From assembly GCA_001683735.1 (NCBI GenBank), contig LUGG01000019.1, forward strand, positions 372,001 through 436,000: a stretch of 64,000 nt of DNA. The letters run 5' to 3'. A program made the position numbers and the translations under genes. The notes beneath the pieces are model-generated. The model was not told the origin of the DNA, ran no database searches, and was given only the letters and a program-made list of their open reading frames with translations. Positions 35,719 to 46,528 of this stretch are shown one piece after another. This DNA comes from Grifola frondosa. Its lineage: Eukaryota; Basidiomycota; Agaricomycetes; Polyporales; Grifolaceae. The first letter of the stretch is position 1; each line of letters starts with the position of its first letter.

Positions 35719-38700
35719 ATGTCTGTTTCAGAAGCAGATATAGAAGCAGAAGCTTCAGCCCCACCAGTTCTGCACACCAGAGCGTACCAACAAGAGCTGC
35801 TGGAAGAGAGTCTCCGCCGAAACCTCGTCATCGCGCTGGACACTGGTTCTGGTAAGACGCACATCGCCGTCCTCAGGATGAAGCTAGAAGCTGAGCGCAA
35901 TTCGAACAAGGTATGAGGCGCATATAGTCACCATGCGTCAACTCATGAAGAGGACATGACAGATCTCGTGGTTTATTGCCCCCACTGTTGTCTCGTTGAG
36001 CAACAGCGCGAGGTGATCGCCACGGCCGTACCGGTTTCCGTCGGTCTGATCTCGGGCGCGTCAGAACACAGGCCAGTGGAAGAATGTCGCATTGTGGCGG
36101 TCCATTCTCGAGACTCATCGTATCATGGTGACGACGCCACAGATTCTGCTGGATGCCTTGCACCATGTGAGTTCCACTGGCCATCCTTATTTCCCTTCTT
36201 CGGTGCGCTCATTCCTTACATAGGGCTACATTGACCTTGGACGGGACATTGGGCTATTGGTGTTCGATGAAGCTCACCATGCAATTGACAAACATCCCTA
36301 CAATATGATCATGAAAAATTTCTATTTCAACCTCCCGTTGCGCACAGGCCAAGAAGACCTACAAGCGCGCGTGCGACCAATGATCCTCGGTCTTACAGCA
36401 AGCCCTATATATGGTGGTAATGTCGACAATTCCTTCTAGTAGGTCATCGCACGGGATTTCCAAATATCCAAGGTTAACGATGATTTATAGCAAACTAGAG
36501 AAGAACCTTGACAGCATCATTCGCTCGTCGCGCGTGAACCGGAATGAATTGGCGCAGTATGTTCATCGCCCAGTATTCAAGCATGTGCTGTATCCGATGT
36601 CAAACCAAGATTGGGAAACTATGCCGTCAGAGAACCATCGTGCGTTGCAGGCGATGGTCGACGGAATGAATATCGAGGATGATCCGTACGTGAAGTCGCT
36701 ACGCGAGCGGCTCGCCAAACTTCCTCCTGGTGACGAACGCACCCGTGTCGACCAGCAGCTGTCAAAGACAATTAACAAACAGGACACGTTCACCCACAAG
36801 GGCCTTCGGGACTTCGCTCGAACTGCGGGGGATATTTGTTTTGAACTCGGCACATGGGCTGCGGATTGGTATGTTGAACAGGTCATTAGGCAGGCGAGGA
36901 TCGCTGCAAATCCGTACAACAATATCATGTCTGCCTGGCAGGAAAAGGAGAAGAGGTATATATTGGATGCACTCTCGAGCGTTCAACTCGTGCCTGTGTC
37001 CTCCGACCCTCGTGACATTCTTGCCGGCATCTCCCCGAAGGTCCGTGCGTTGGTTGACTGTCTTACCCTGGAGGAGGTGCTTTTCCGGTCGCAGGACGAA
37101 GATTACAGCGGCCTTGTCTTCGTGACGCGCCGCGACACAGTGCTCGCGCTTGCTGAGGTTCTTTCTCGGATCCCAGAGACCGCGCAGCTCTTCCGGATTG
37201 GCTACCTTCTCGGAAGCTCCTCGAGTTTCAAGCGGCACGCATTTCTGGATATCACGCGCATGATGCTGAAAGACTCGCAGTCGGACACGCTGCGCGACTT
37301 TAAGATCGGGGATAAGAACCTGATCATCTCGACCTCGGTAGCGGAAGAAGGGATAGATATCCAGGCGTGCGGGAGCGTGATACGCTTCGATCCGCCACCT
37401 AACGTCGTCGCTTGGGCGCAGAGCCGGGGGCGGGCGCGGCGGAAGCGGAGCAGTTTTGTGATCATGTTCGAGGAGTCAGGTGTGCACCAGAAGCTCGTTG
37501 AGCAGTGGGAAAATGCGGAGAAACAGATGATGGCGTTATATAATGATATGCAGAGGGATTTGAAGGGTGCAGGGAACGAGAACAATGATGAATTCGATGG
37601 AGGGGATGGTTATGTTGAGTTTGAAGTCGCATCAACGGGGTGAGTCTTACGCGATATGAAAGATTTCCTGGTGACTGACTTCTCTCTCATAAGTGCTCTT
37701 CTCACTTTGCATTCTGCCACTAGTCATCTAAATCATTTTTGCGCCGTCATCCCGAACGCCGGTCATGGCGGTCATGTCCCCATCTATGACCTTGACCCTC
37801 CTGATTATAGAGAGAATTGGCATTCCTCCCCAGATCAATCACTCCAGCGCTATGGGGGCCCGTGGGGAGCGACTGTCTCGCTCCCCAGGGTCCTTCCTCC
37901 AAGGTGCGCATTTCGTTAGGAACAATGATGATGATATTGCTGACCACAAATGTACTTGCTGCCAACCAGCTTGCGTAAGTTTTCGACCGAATGTATTCAC
38001 AGGACGAAGCGAGCGGCCCAGCAGCATGCGGCCTTCAAAGCTTATGTTGAGCTGTACAAGGCCAAACTCCTAAATTCACATCTCCTTCCTTTGACAAGCG
38101 TCGTTGAACCTGATAAAGAGGAAGAAGTCAAGAGGCTTCTCCAGGAGATCGAGAAGCGAGCAGGTACCGCCAAAGTGACCATACAAATGGACCCTTGGGC
38201 ACCTAAAACGGACTCGCCGGCGTGGTTCGTAAACGAACTAGAACTACAAGGACTCCCCGCGTTGCGTATGCTCACTCGCAATCCGCTATCCACGTTTTTA
38301 GAGCAAGATCTTCCATGCCTTTATGTTCCTGGTAGGGCGCCGATCAAAGTTCGCATTCGACATCAGAGTACACTTGATGCAGGAGATGCATACATCGAGC
38401 GTGCTCGCCGTTATACCTACGATCTGTTTACAAGACTCTATGGTGCTCGTATGGATCCCGAGAATATCTCATTCTCCTATTTGTTCCTTCCCGTGGTCGA
38501 GGGTATCCACGAACAGAAGTGGATCGAGCGCCGAACTTGGCAACGGGATCGCTGTGATCGCTCTGTAACAGTGCGGTTAGAGAATTCTGCAAGGGCTAAT
38601 GCAGAGATCCTTGGCGAGCAGTTCTCTCACCCCTCTGACTTAGCTCTAATCAGGAATAATGCCAAATTTGACAAACCTCTTCGATTCGTCCAATGGCACT

Positions 38701-40492
38701 ACGAAGCCATCACGTCAGAGCAGGAGGAGGAGCTACGAGAGATATACGAGGAAGTTCCGGATATGCGTATCTCGTATCCCTTGCTCCTGGTGAAGCCTTT
38801 CCCTCGGCGAAGGAACTTCCTTGTGCCCCTCTCTTCTGAGACCGAAGGGCTTGGACACGAGGAACCGTTTCTTCTTCATCCCAAATACTCGACTATCGAT
38901 CTGGTGTCAAGCGATGATATTGAATTCGCCATGCTCCTCCCGTCCTTCCTTCGGTGGTTGACCAATGCGCTCACAGTCGCTTCCCTCCGCGAGAATCTTC
39001 TCGTTGGTACCCCCGTATTCCGCATCCCCTGCCTCTTCTTACCACAGCGGTCACTGCACCCGTCTCTCAGGAAGCTCTGAACTATCAGCGGCTGGAAACT
39101 TTGGGAGACACTGTCCTGAAGTTCATTGTCAGCTTGCAGCTCTTTGCAGACAACCCGCTCTGGCATGAGGGCTATCTGAGCAGAAGAAAGGATCACGTCG
39201 TGGCCAATTCTAGTCTGGCAAAGGAAGCTATCGACAAACGTCTCTATCAGTGGATTCTTCGCGATCGTTTTGTACCAAGGAAGTGGAAACCTCACTACCA
39301 TTCGGAAGCTTCCAGCGATGACTCCAAGGAAGACACAGAACCCACAGAGGCGGTCTCTGATTCCCGTGACAAGAAGAAAAATAAGAAGGCAGAGGATCTC
39401 TCCACGAAAATGCTGGCGGATGTCGTAGAGTCATTGATCGGTGCAGCGTACGAGCACGGCGGATTTGATCTCGCCATTGACTGCGCGCAGATATTCGGAC
39501 TCGGTATCTCTTGGCAGAAGCTTCCGCTTCGTATGGAACGCATCTTAGCAAACACAGAAAACCTGGACGATCTTCCTCCTGAACTCAACCTTGTCGAATC
39601 CATGCTCGGATATCAATTCTCTCGACGAACACTCCTTGTCCAGGCTTTGACTCACTCCAGCTACCATGGCGATATTGCTTCTATTTCTCTAGAGAGATTG
39701 GAGTTCCTTGGCGATTCCGCCCTAGACATGGTTGTAACAGATTTTCTGTATCATGCACCCGGTAAGAATTATACCCCAGGACATATGCACATGCGCAAAG
39801 AGGCCACGGTCAACTCACACTTCCTTGCATACATCTGTCTGAGCACATCGACGGTCGTAGACGGTACCATGCCATTCTGGACCAAAGATCACGGTCTCAC
39901 GGTCTCTACTGAATCACATCGCATTCACCTTTGGCAGTGTCTCCTGCATTCGAGCCATCGCGTTCTAGATGACCAGAATGTCGCGTTTTTGCGTTACCAG
40001 AAAAGTGGTCCCACCATCACTCATGCCATGCAGAATGACGCCATATACCCATGGGCCGCCTTAACCAGCCTGCAGGCCCCCAAATTTATCAGCGACATGG
40101 TCGAAAGTCTTCTAGGTGCTGTCTACGTGGATTCAGTCGGGAATCTAGACGTCGTGCGTGCTGTGATGAGGACCCTCGGAATCATGTCGATCATGGAGCG
40201 GATTGTGGAATCAGAGGTTGACGTCCTGCATCCCGTCTCCCGCCTCGCGATGTGGGCAGATCAACAGGATCCGAAACAGAAGGTAGAGTATGTGTTCAAG
40301 AAGGAGGATGGTAATGTTAGCTGCGCGATCATGCTAGATGACGTGGAGGTCGTCAAGGTCACAGAACCGTACCGCAGCCGGGCGAGCCAGGAGGAGGTGA
40401 GGTTTGCGTCTGCTGAAAAGGCAATCAAACTCTTGCATGTCTGTGACGAGGAAGAGGTCGAGGGTTGGGGTGATATACCGGAGTATGACTGA
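35719..40492 (+). CDS. Dicer-like endoribonuclease
   Basis: Cuts long dsRNA into small RNAs for RNA silencing. ATG at 35719 starts [16 protein letters not shown]; Walker A is LDTGSGKTH. Then [23 protein letters not shown], the DEAH box in [12 protein letters not shown], and [10 protein letters not shown]. The second helicase lobe has [20 protein letters not shown] and [13 protein letters not shown]. The Dicer dimerisation domain ([39 protein letters not shown]) is spliced by a 67-nt intron (37904-37970) to [10 protein letters not shown]. RNase IIIa: [14 protein letters not shown] and [15 protein letters not shown]. RNase IIIb: [15 protein letters not shown] and [16 protein letters not shown] dsRBD-like end follows, stop at 40492. 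All metal-binding acidic residues are present. Three frame corrections are needed: 35992 (CC read C), about 36061, and 39026 (C5 read C4). No separate PAZ domain was identified by eye. Confidence 0.95.
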
Positions 40493-40644
40493 TAGTGGTG
40501 GGTACGATAGACTCTAGTTCCACGCAAGATGTACTATATGTGTGACATACAAGGACTGACACTTCGATTGAGGGTTTCTAATCTACAACACTGCCTGAGG
40601 ATAATTACATACACATTGGTGCAAAACGGAGTGAGAACATTTGA

Positions 40645-42882
40645 TTAATGTTCCGTCTCCTCCCACGTCCTACCAACTGTTTTGACCAGATCGGCCTCGG
40701 TGATCTGCTTGCCAGTCGTGAAATACCCCGATGCAATTTTAGCATCGATCTCGACACGAGAATCGGGAGGGAGAAGATGTTCTGATAGAGCGAATAAGAA
40801 TATAGCCTAACCTGAGGAGAACCAGCTGCGTACCGGGAATATCATAGCGATTGATGATGGGAATTCCCGACTGTACAATGGCGTTGTATTTCCTGGAAGT
40901 GCCAATATCAGTACAACATCGCAGCGGAACGCTAAAGACATACATATCACTCATTGAAACCATGTTATCGATCTTCTTGATTCCCAGCCAGTGTAGAACG
41001 TCGGGCATCAATGCCTGGAATCGCATGTCCTTGACACCTGCAATCAACTCCGTCGCCTTGAAATACTTGTCTGCTGAGTCTCCACCGCGCTTGCGCAGGT
41101 TGTACACCAAATACCTAGGAGCCAGCGTTTTATGAGTTGATATACTGGCATGGTCATCAAAAAGAAAAGGTACGCACTTGGTGACTTCACCGAGGGCACG
41201 GCCCTCTTTGCGGAAGTAGACGACAAGACCAACACCGCCGCGCTGTGCACCGCGGCACACTCTTCGATCGCATACGTGAGGTATGGCTTGCAGGTGCAAA
41301 TGTCAGAACCGAACACGTCAGACCCGTTGCCTGAAAGACAGAGTTAGCCAATCAACGGTGTGGCGATTTCAGATATGCTCACATTCATCGTGCACACGCA
41401 GGGTAAGCTCCTTCGATTCATCCGAAAGATAGGCAGGATTACCGACTGTCGCATTCATCATCAACGTTATGATTACAACGCTACACAGGATGCTAGAACA
41501 CTTACAGATATATACGGTAAGATTGCCGATTGGCGGAAGGAAGACCTTGATATCTGGACGAGTGATAAGCTCAGGGTACATTCCTCCAGTGTCCTCGAAG
41601 AGAGCACGGCGGAGCAACCCCTCGGAGCTGCGAGAGCATTGTCAACAAACTCCGAAATCAGATACAAGCAGCCAACGCACATTCCAAAGCGCTCTGCAAC
41701 GCCAGGTAGGTACCATACAGGCTCTACGGCGGCCTTGCTGATGGCGATTTCGACTCCGGGATCGGCAGTGCTCTCCGTGCCATCCGGGTTGACTAACGAC
41801 TGGCTCTTTAGGAGAATCTTCCCGTCCACGGCGAGGTTGCCCTTCCTCGCGGCCTCGTCGATCTCGCTCAGCTTCATGTGCGCCTTCGTCACAGCGATGC
41901 TCGGCCGCACGTCCAAGCCGAGATCCTCGATCTCGTGCTTGAACACCTGCGGCACTAAGTGTCCCCACGGGTCGAATGAGACGATCTTGGAGGGATCGGA
42001 CCACGCGGGCTGCGGCGGGATGGGCACTGCAGGCTCTGTCTTCGAGTAATCGGGCTTGTGCGAGGGCGAGAGCGTGCCCATCGCAATGGCAAGCGCACGA
42101 TAGATCGAGTACGAGCCGGAATGGGCGCCAATGGCGTTGCGTTGCTTAATGGAGGAGGGTAGGCGGGACGGGATGACGGGGCCACGAACGGAGGCATCTG
42201 TAGCCCCCCATTGTAGGTTGTATGGCTTGATTCCATGTTGGTCGGGATAAGCTGGAGTATATTTTGTCAGTGGCTGCTATGAAGTTGACAAAGAAATGAG
42301 ATAACAAGAAAGTACTATCAGAGTCGTTGGCGCGCCACAGCACAATTGCAGGCTCATGACAGATTCTGAGGTTGTCGCCACCCAAGATGTTCCATATACA
42401 ACTCTCCCAGGAACCCGAGATAGCCTGAAAAGCACGACGCATATTGCAACGCATTTACATAACTCGCTTCAGGGGTCGAAGCCAAGTACCGCCACTCCGT
42501 CCATATGAACCAGACAACTCACTTGTTAACATTATCCTGGAAGGATACAACAACTTCTCTCGCTCCTTGTCAATGAGTCCTGCCCCGGGCGACGATATTT
42601 CACGGGGCAAACTAGGAGGCGAGAAGGTCGGCGCAGAATCAATGGACAACGTAGCATCCGCCTCGGGTGCTGGGATAGGGATAGCATGACGATGAGCAGT
42701 CGACAGCGGACGCTGGTGGCTCGTCAGGGCATCTAACTGTCCATACATTCCAATGTGTCAGAAATGCATGTTCGTTGGGCCAGATGCCGGAGACATACCT
42801 TGGCCTGGAGAGACTGCTGAGAGATCTGGAGTGCCTCGAGCTGGCTGAGGATTTGAGTGAGAATTGCGTCTGAGGTAGACAT
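40645..42882 (-). CDS. URC1: uracil catabolism protein Urc1 (GTP cyclohydrolase II-like)
   Basis: Part of the fungal URC route that breaks down uracil via ribosylated intermediates. ATG at 42882 starts MSTSDAILTQILSQLEALQ (a helical, Gln-rich N-terminus). Conserved blocks: NAIGAHSGSYSIYRALAIA, IVSFDPWGHLVPQVF, KAAVEPVWYLPGVAERFG, LLRRALFEDTGGMYPEL, the GTP cyclohydrolase II zinc site CNGSDVFGSDICTC (joined across an intron), YFRKEGRALGEVTK, RKRGGDSADKYFKATE, MRFQALMPDVLHWLGI and a last exon ending FTTGKQITEADLVKTVG. Stop at 40645-40647. One base is missing near 41254, breaking the frame between the zinc site and RGAQRGGVGLVVYF. The intron at 42252-42522 is 271 nt, about five times the usual size in this window. 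Confidence 0.93.
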
Positions 42883-43246
42883 GGTTCTATACACTGTCGT
42901 TCGGGCAGGGAGCATTTATACGTACACGCAGTATCAGTGCAGCAGGTAGCCGTCCAATTAATGTGTCGTCTTGATTGCACGACGGAAAGCGGAGCAGTGG
43001 CTCACCCTATCTCACCTGACTCCCGTCCCGATAACCCGAGTACGTGGGCCCACCGCGATAGCCGACGCTGCTCTCATCTTCGTAACGCAGCAAGATTACA
43101 TTGCTTATAACAGCGTACTACACACGATAACAGTAATATTAATGGAAGGAATAAGATAAAAACCGGGCTGTAGAGGAGAGACCCGCGCGCCCTATCGATA
43201 TTAATGCGAACTACGATTGCCTTAAAGCGTATTGCAGCCTTAAAGG
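42883..43246. other. URC1 promoter region
   Basis: 364 bases upstream of URC1 and downstream of the next minus-strand gene. A TATAAAT-like element (minus strand, 42914-42921) is about 32 bases from the ATG, too close for a usual core promoter unless the 5' UTR is very short. Confidence 0.4.
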
Positions 43247-44054
43247 TCACAAGCGGAACATTATGTGCCCCGCCAATTGGAATCGAATAAGAAAGCATTG
43301 GAGCACTAGCGAAGGACGCCTGTGGCGGACCCGCTGGAAGAGTCGCTGCCCGTTTCGGTGGAGGTCGACCATGTCCTCTGCCCGCAAAGCGGTTGTAAAG
43401 AGGTTGAGGGGGGATAAACTCGGGTGCACAACAACTGGTGCACGGCGTTCATGGCTGGCCGGCCGTCGATGGAGATCATTGAGGTCGGGGATAACAGGAC
43501 TGCCACACGGAGGCGGCTGGGGGATATTATCAAAAGGGCCGATAGACTTCGGATTGCCTTGCGAGGCAACTCCGGGAATATGTGCACGGAGGACGATGCT
43601 GGGGAAAGATTGACCAACATGGCTAACAGCTTGCGGCCCTAAGTCGAGTTGTAAGGCAGAGGTGGTGGAACGTGAGAAATCGTATATGGCCTCAGGTCTA
43701 ATTATTCTTGTCCCGGCCTGATCATAAGTCTGTGCACGGCCGCGCGTACGGGCAGGAGGTTCGGGCCACTGTGCGGCGATTGCGGCAACAAGGTCTGCGT
43801 CCAATACGAGCGGAGGAACGGAATAAGTCTCTTGCATGTTATACGCAACAAGGGACAGTGGGACTTCTGGGAGGGATCGGATAGTGTTTCATCGGCTGCA
43901 CAACCTGTCTCCCATCATCTCTTGTTCTCTGTGGGCATTGAATGGTACGCAAGTTATGTGATAATGATTGCGCACGACGGGCACACTCCTCGGAACAGTA
44001 AATTGCGTCTGTCCGTCCTCTATCGAAGCCAATTCCGCAGGAACATGTCATCAT
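43247..44054 (-). CDS. small Cys-cluster protein A (Ecl1-like zinc site?)
   Basis: Not assigned with certainty. A start at 44054 gives MMTCSCGIGFDRGRTDAIYC followed by SEECARRAQ, a C-x-C-x(13)-C-x3-C pattern like the small zinc-binding Ecl1-type proteins and other treble-clef sites. An intron near 43,860-43,970 appears to link it to a second exon beginning VAYNMQETYSVPPLVLDADL, then QWPEPPARTRGRAQTYDQAG and DFSRSTTSALQLDLGPQAV. This exon stays open to 43247 but the true stop could be earlier. The C-terminal part is Pro-rich and probably disordered. The same cysteine spacing occurs in the next gene (44.8-45.9 kb), on the same strand. Confidence 0.45.
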
Positions 44055-44827
44055 CCGTGCTGGCTTAGGCTTGAAGATCGAGGCAGTACGGACATCGCGA
44101 AAGTCGGCAAATTGATGGGGGAACCGTTGGCAAAAGACACGAGGATGTGATTTGGTGTGCGACGCGAGATAAATAAATATACGCACTTTATAATATAAAC
44201 TGGAACAAAGAAAGTGGCCACAGTGAGATCCCGGCATACTTCGACAACAGTTGTGAAGGGTTAGCCTCATGTGGCAATGTCACCGAACATCCTGTGCACC
44301 AAAAAACACAATATGGCTATGGACCTTCCGGGTTCGGACAGGGAACTAGGGGTAATATTGGAGTAAGGTCAAGAACCAGAGAAGGTTGCTAGGCGCGATA
44401 TTGGTGTAATTCTCCATCTGTGAAGATACAAACATTGTACTAGTCCAACACAGGCCAAAGGAAGATTCCATTGTCAACTGGATGTGCAAGAGCAGGAGAC
44501 AGAAGTATACGCGAGCGGTACCATTTGCCATATAGTTTGCTGGATCGATTGATGTGCAGACGTTGAAATTTTGAAAGTTGAATGTGCACCGCCAGCGCTT
44601 ATTTAATCTGGAGGAACAATTCCGTTTACTTTCCACATCTGTACAAAAAATACTTCGAGAATATTCGCCTGTCATATATGAGTCATAGAAAAAAGATTGG
44701 ATATATATTGTGGTTGTGATCCGCGTATTGTCCACTACTAAACGATCATGTGAATAATGTGATGGCAGACTCTAGGGTGCGACATATAACGGAGATTGTG
44801 GCAGGAATAAGGGAGAGGTTCCTGCCA
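44055..44827. other. AT-rich intergenic stretch
   Basis: About 0.77 kb with clear A/T enrichment (44,160-44,210 and 44,600-44,760). TATA-like runs near 44,165-44,200 could serve gene A. A 129-codon minus-strand frame (44346-44735) has AT-driven composition and no motif, so I do not call it a gene. Confidence 0.45.
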
Positions 44828-45919
44828 TTATTTGCGGGAGAAGGTACGAGACTGCTCCCGAGGATCGCGATCCATAACGGACTTCAAACGCGACCAGGCG
44901 TTCATGACCTCGTCCGCGAATGTGCTCGCCTCCGTTCGCCGGGGAGCGCCAAACGACAAGGGCGGCGGTGGCGGAACCCGCGGCAGTGGTCGGACTACTC
45001 TCGGCTGCGCGATTTCTGGCGTGAAATGCATCCGTGGAGCTCCAGGTGCCTCAATTGGCGTCGCCTCAGGTGACCTCGAAGTGGCACCGTCTGATGTTTT
45101 CACGGAATCGGCGCATGCAGGTCGTTGCATATCTCGGCAGTAGTGCGGCGGCGGGGAAGCGTCATTCGAAGTGACCGGTGGGACGGGCAAGGGCCTCAAC
45201 TGACGGTTTGGAGGGATGGGAAGAGGTCTATACTGGGGGCGAGGGCAAGGCCCGTGCAATTGCAAAGAAGACGCTGTCGAGTATGTCCGGATGGAAGCAT
45301 GATCAGATATGGGGGTTCTGCCGGGCGTGGGCGTTCTCGAGGTGCACCATGGACTTGCGGAAGACGTGCTGTAGCAGCAGCAGCGGGATCTGCCCACGCA
45401 GAAGGGGCTGCGATTGCAGCGGGGATATATCTCGGTCCACGAACGATGGCCCGCGGGATGCCCTCCGTGCGAGCGGGAATGTGTGGTTCCTGCAACTTAA
45501 GAGTACGAAAATAATTCTCCTGCCCCACGGGCCGAGGTTGGACACCGTTACGCTCTTCTACCGCCTCCTTCATCTTGACTCGGTAGGGGGAGTTGCCCGA
45601 CGTAAGCGTCAGTTTAGTCCCCTGAAAGGCACAACCTGGAGTGCAGTAGAATTGCTTCCCGAGTTCTGTCTTAAACATGGTGTCGCAGGATCCGCATATG
45701 GCGTACTCCGAGGACTTGTCGAGCGAACAGAGGAGTTTGAGCTGGGCTGACATGGCTGTCGATGTGAAAGGTCTGATGGAACGGGGGTATGCGAACCTGC
45801 GCTGGAAGATAATTCGGCGATGGGGGATGCATCTGCGTTATAAAAAGCAAATTTGTAGCCTCTGGTGCCACATCAATGCGCTTGCATGATCGACAAAGCA
45901 CACCATGCTTGTTCAACAT
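44828..45919 (-). CDS. small Cys-cluster protein B, Pro-rich
   Basis: Not assigned to a named family. The first exon (from about 45919) reads MLNKHGVLCRSCKRIDVAPE. A second, after an intron, reads YAICGSCDTMFKTELGKQFY followed by CTPGCAFQGTKLTL, so the protein has a CxxC and then C-x2-C-x(13)-C-x3-C. The rest is Pro/Arg-rich: HIPARTEGIPRAIVRGPRYI, then PRPQYRPLPIPPNRQLRPLP, RVVRPLPRVPPPPPLSFGAP and a helical end DEVMNAWSRLKSVMDRDP stopping at 44828. At least one frame change between 45,200 and 45,400 is unexplained (intron or indel). The Cys pattern and orientation match protein A, suggesting an old tandem duplication. Confidence 0.45.
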
Positions 45920-46528
45920 TGTACCGGACGAAGCGACATGCGCGATTTGATATATTCACCAGCCCCACTTTTTGCATAATGAGCCAAGCGGGTGCTTGAG
46001 GGATGTCGCTCGGTGATGTTCGTATATTGGTATGGAGAAGAAATACATACCAAAGGATTCAAACTTCCAAGCTCCCTAGGCTGATCTCGTGAATGCGTTC
46101 TTTTGTCTGTAAATAATGTGAATCAATTTCCTTTTCCCATTTCGTTGTGGTATGCATGAGGCAGCTGAAACGTCCTACGGAACCAAATCGGTCACCACAA
46201 TCGGAGGGAAGACCTAGATCGACTTGGGACTGTGGCATCCGTGGGTCAAGCCTCATTTCAAGATATTATAGTCCGTGAGTCATAGCAAAATCCAACGGGG
46301 AATGATGTCGCAGTAATATCCATAGAAGCAATATTGAACACGAAAAGTTAAGCTAATTAGCTTGATCGCCACGGTACTTAAGGAAATACCTGATCGGGAG
46401 ACATATGTGATTACGTAACCTAGTAGCCACCGCATCTCTCCTAAACTTCCTAAACAGCCGCGCTCGCTGCTACTACTCTTGCCTCCTGCCTTCGTCCTAT
46501 TATACGGGAAGTGTAGTGAGTCTACACC
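45920..46528. other. divergent promoter region, 0.6 kb
   Basis: Between Cys-cluster gene B (-) and the phosphodiesterase gene (+). No coding or structural element recognised. Confidence 0.45.

Noticed and set aside
37901..37990. A fourth indel in Dicer, in the dimerisation domain
   Set aside because: A 67-nt intron with good splice sites restores the frame and gives a family-like join, so no sequence error is needed.
44346..44735. 129-codon minus-strand ORF between the Cys-cluster genes
   Set aside because: AT-rich composition, no motif and no splice context.
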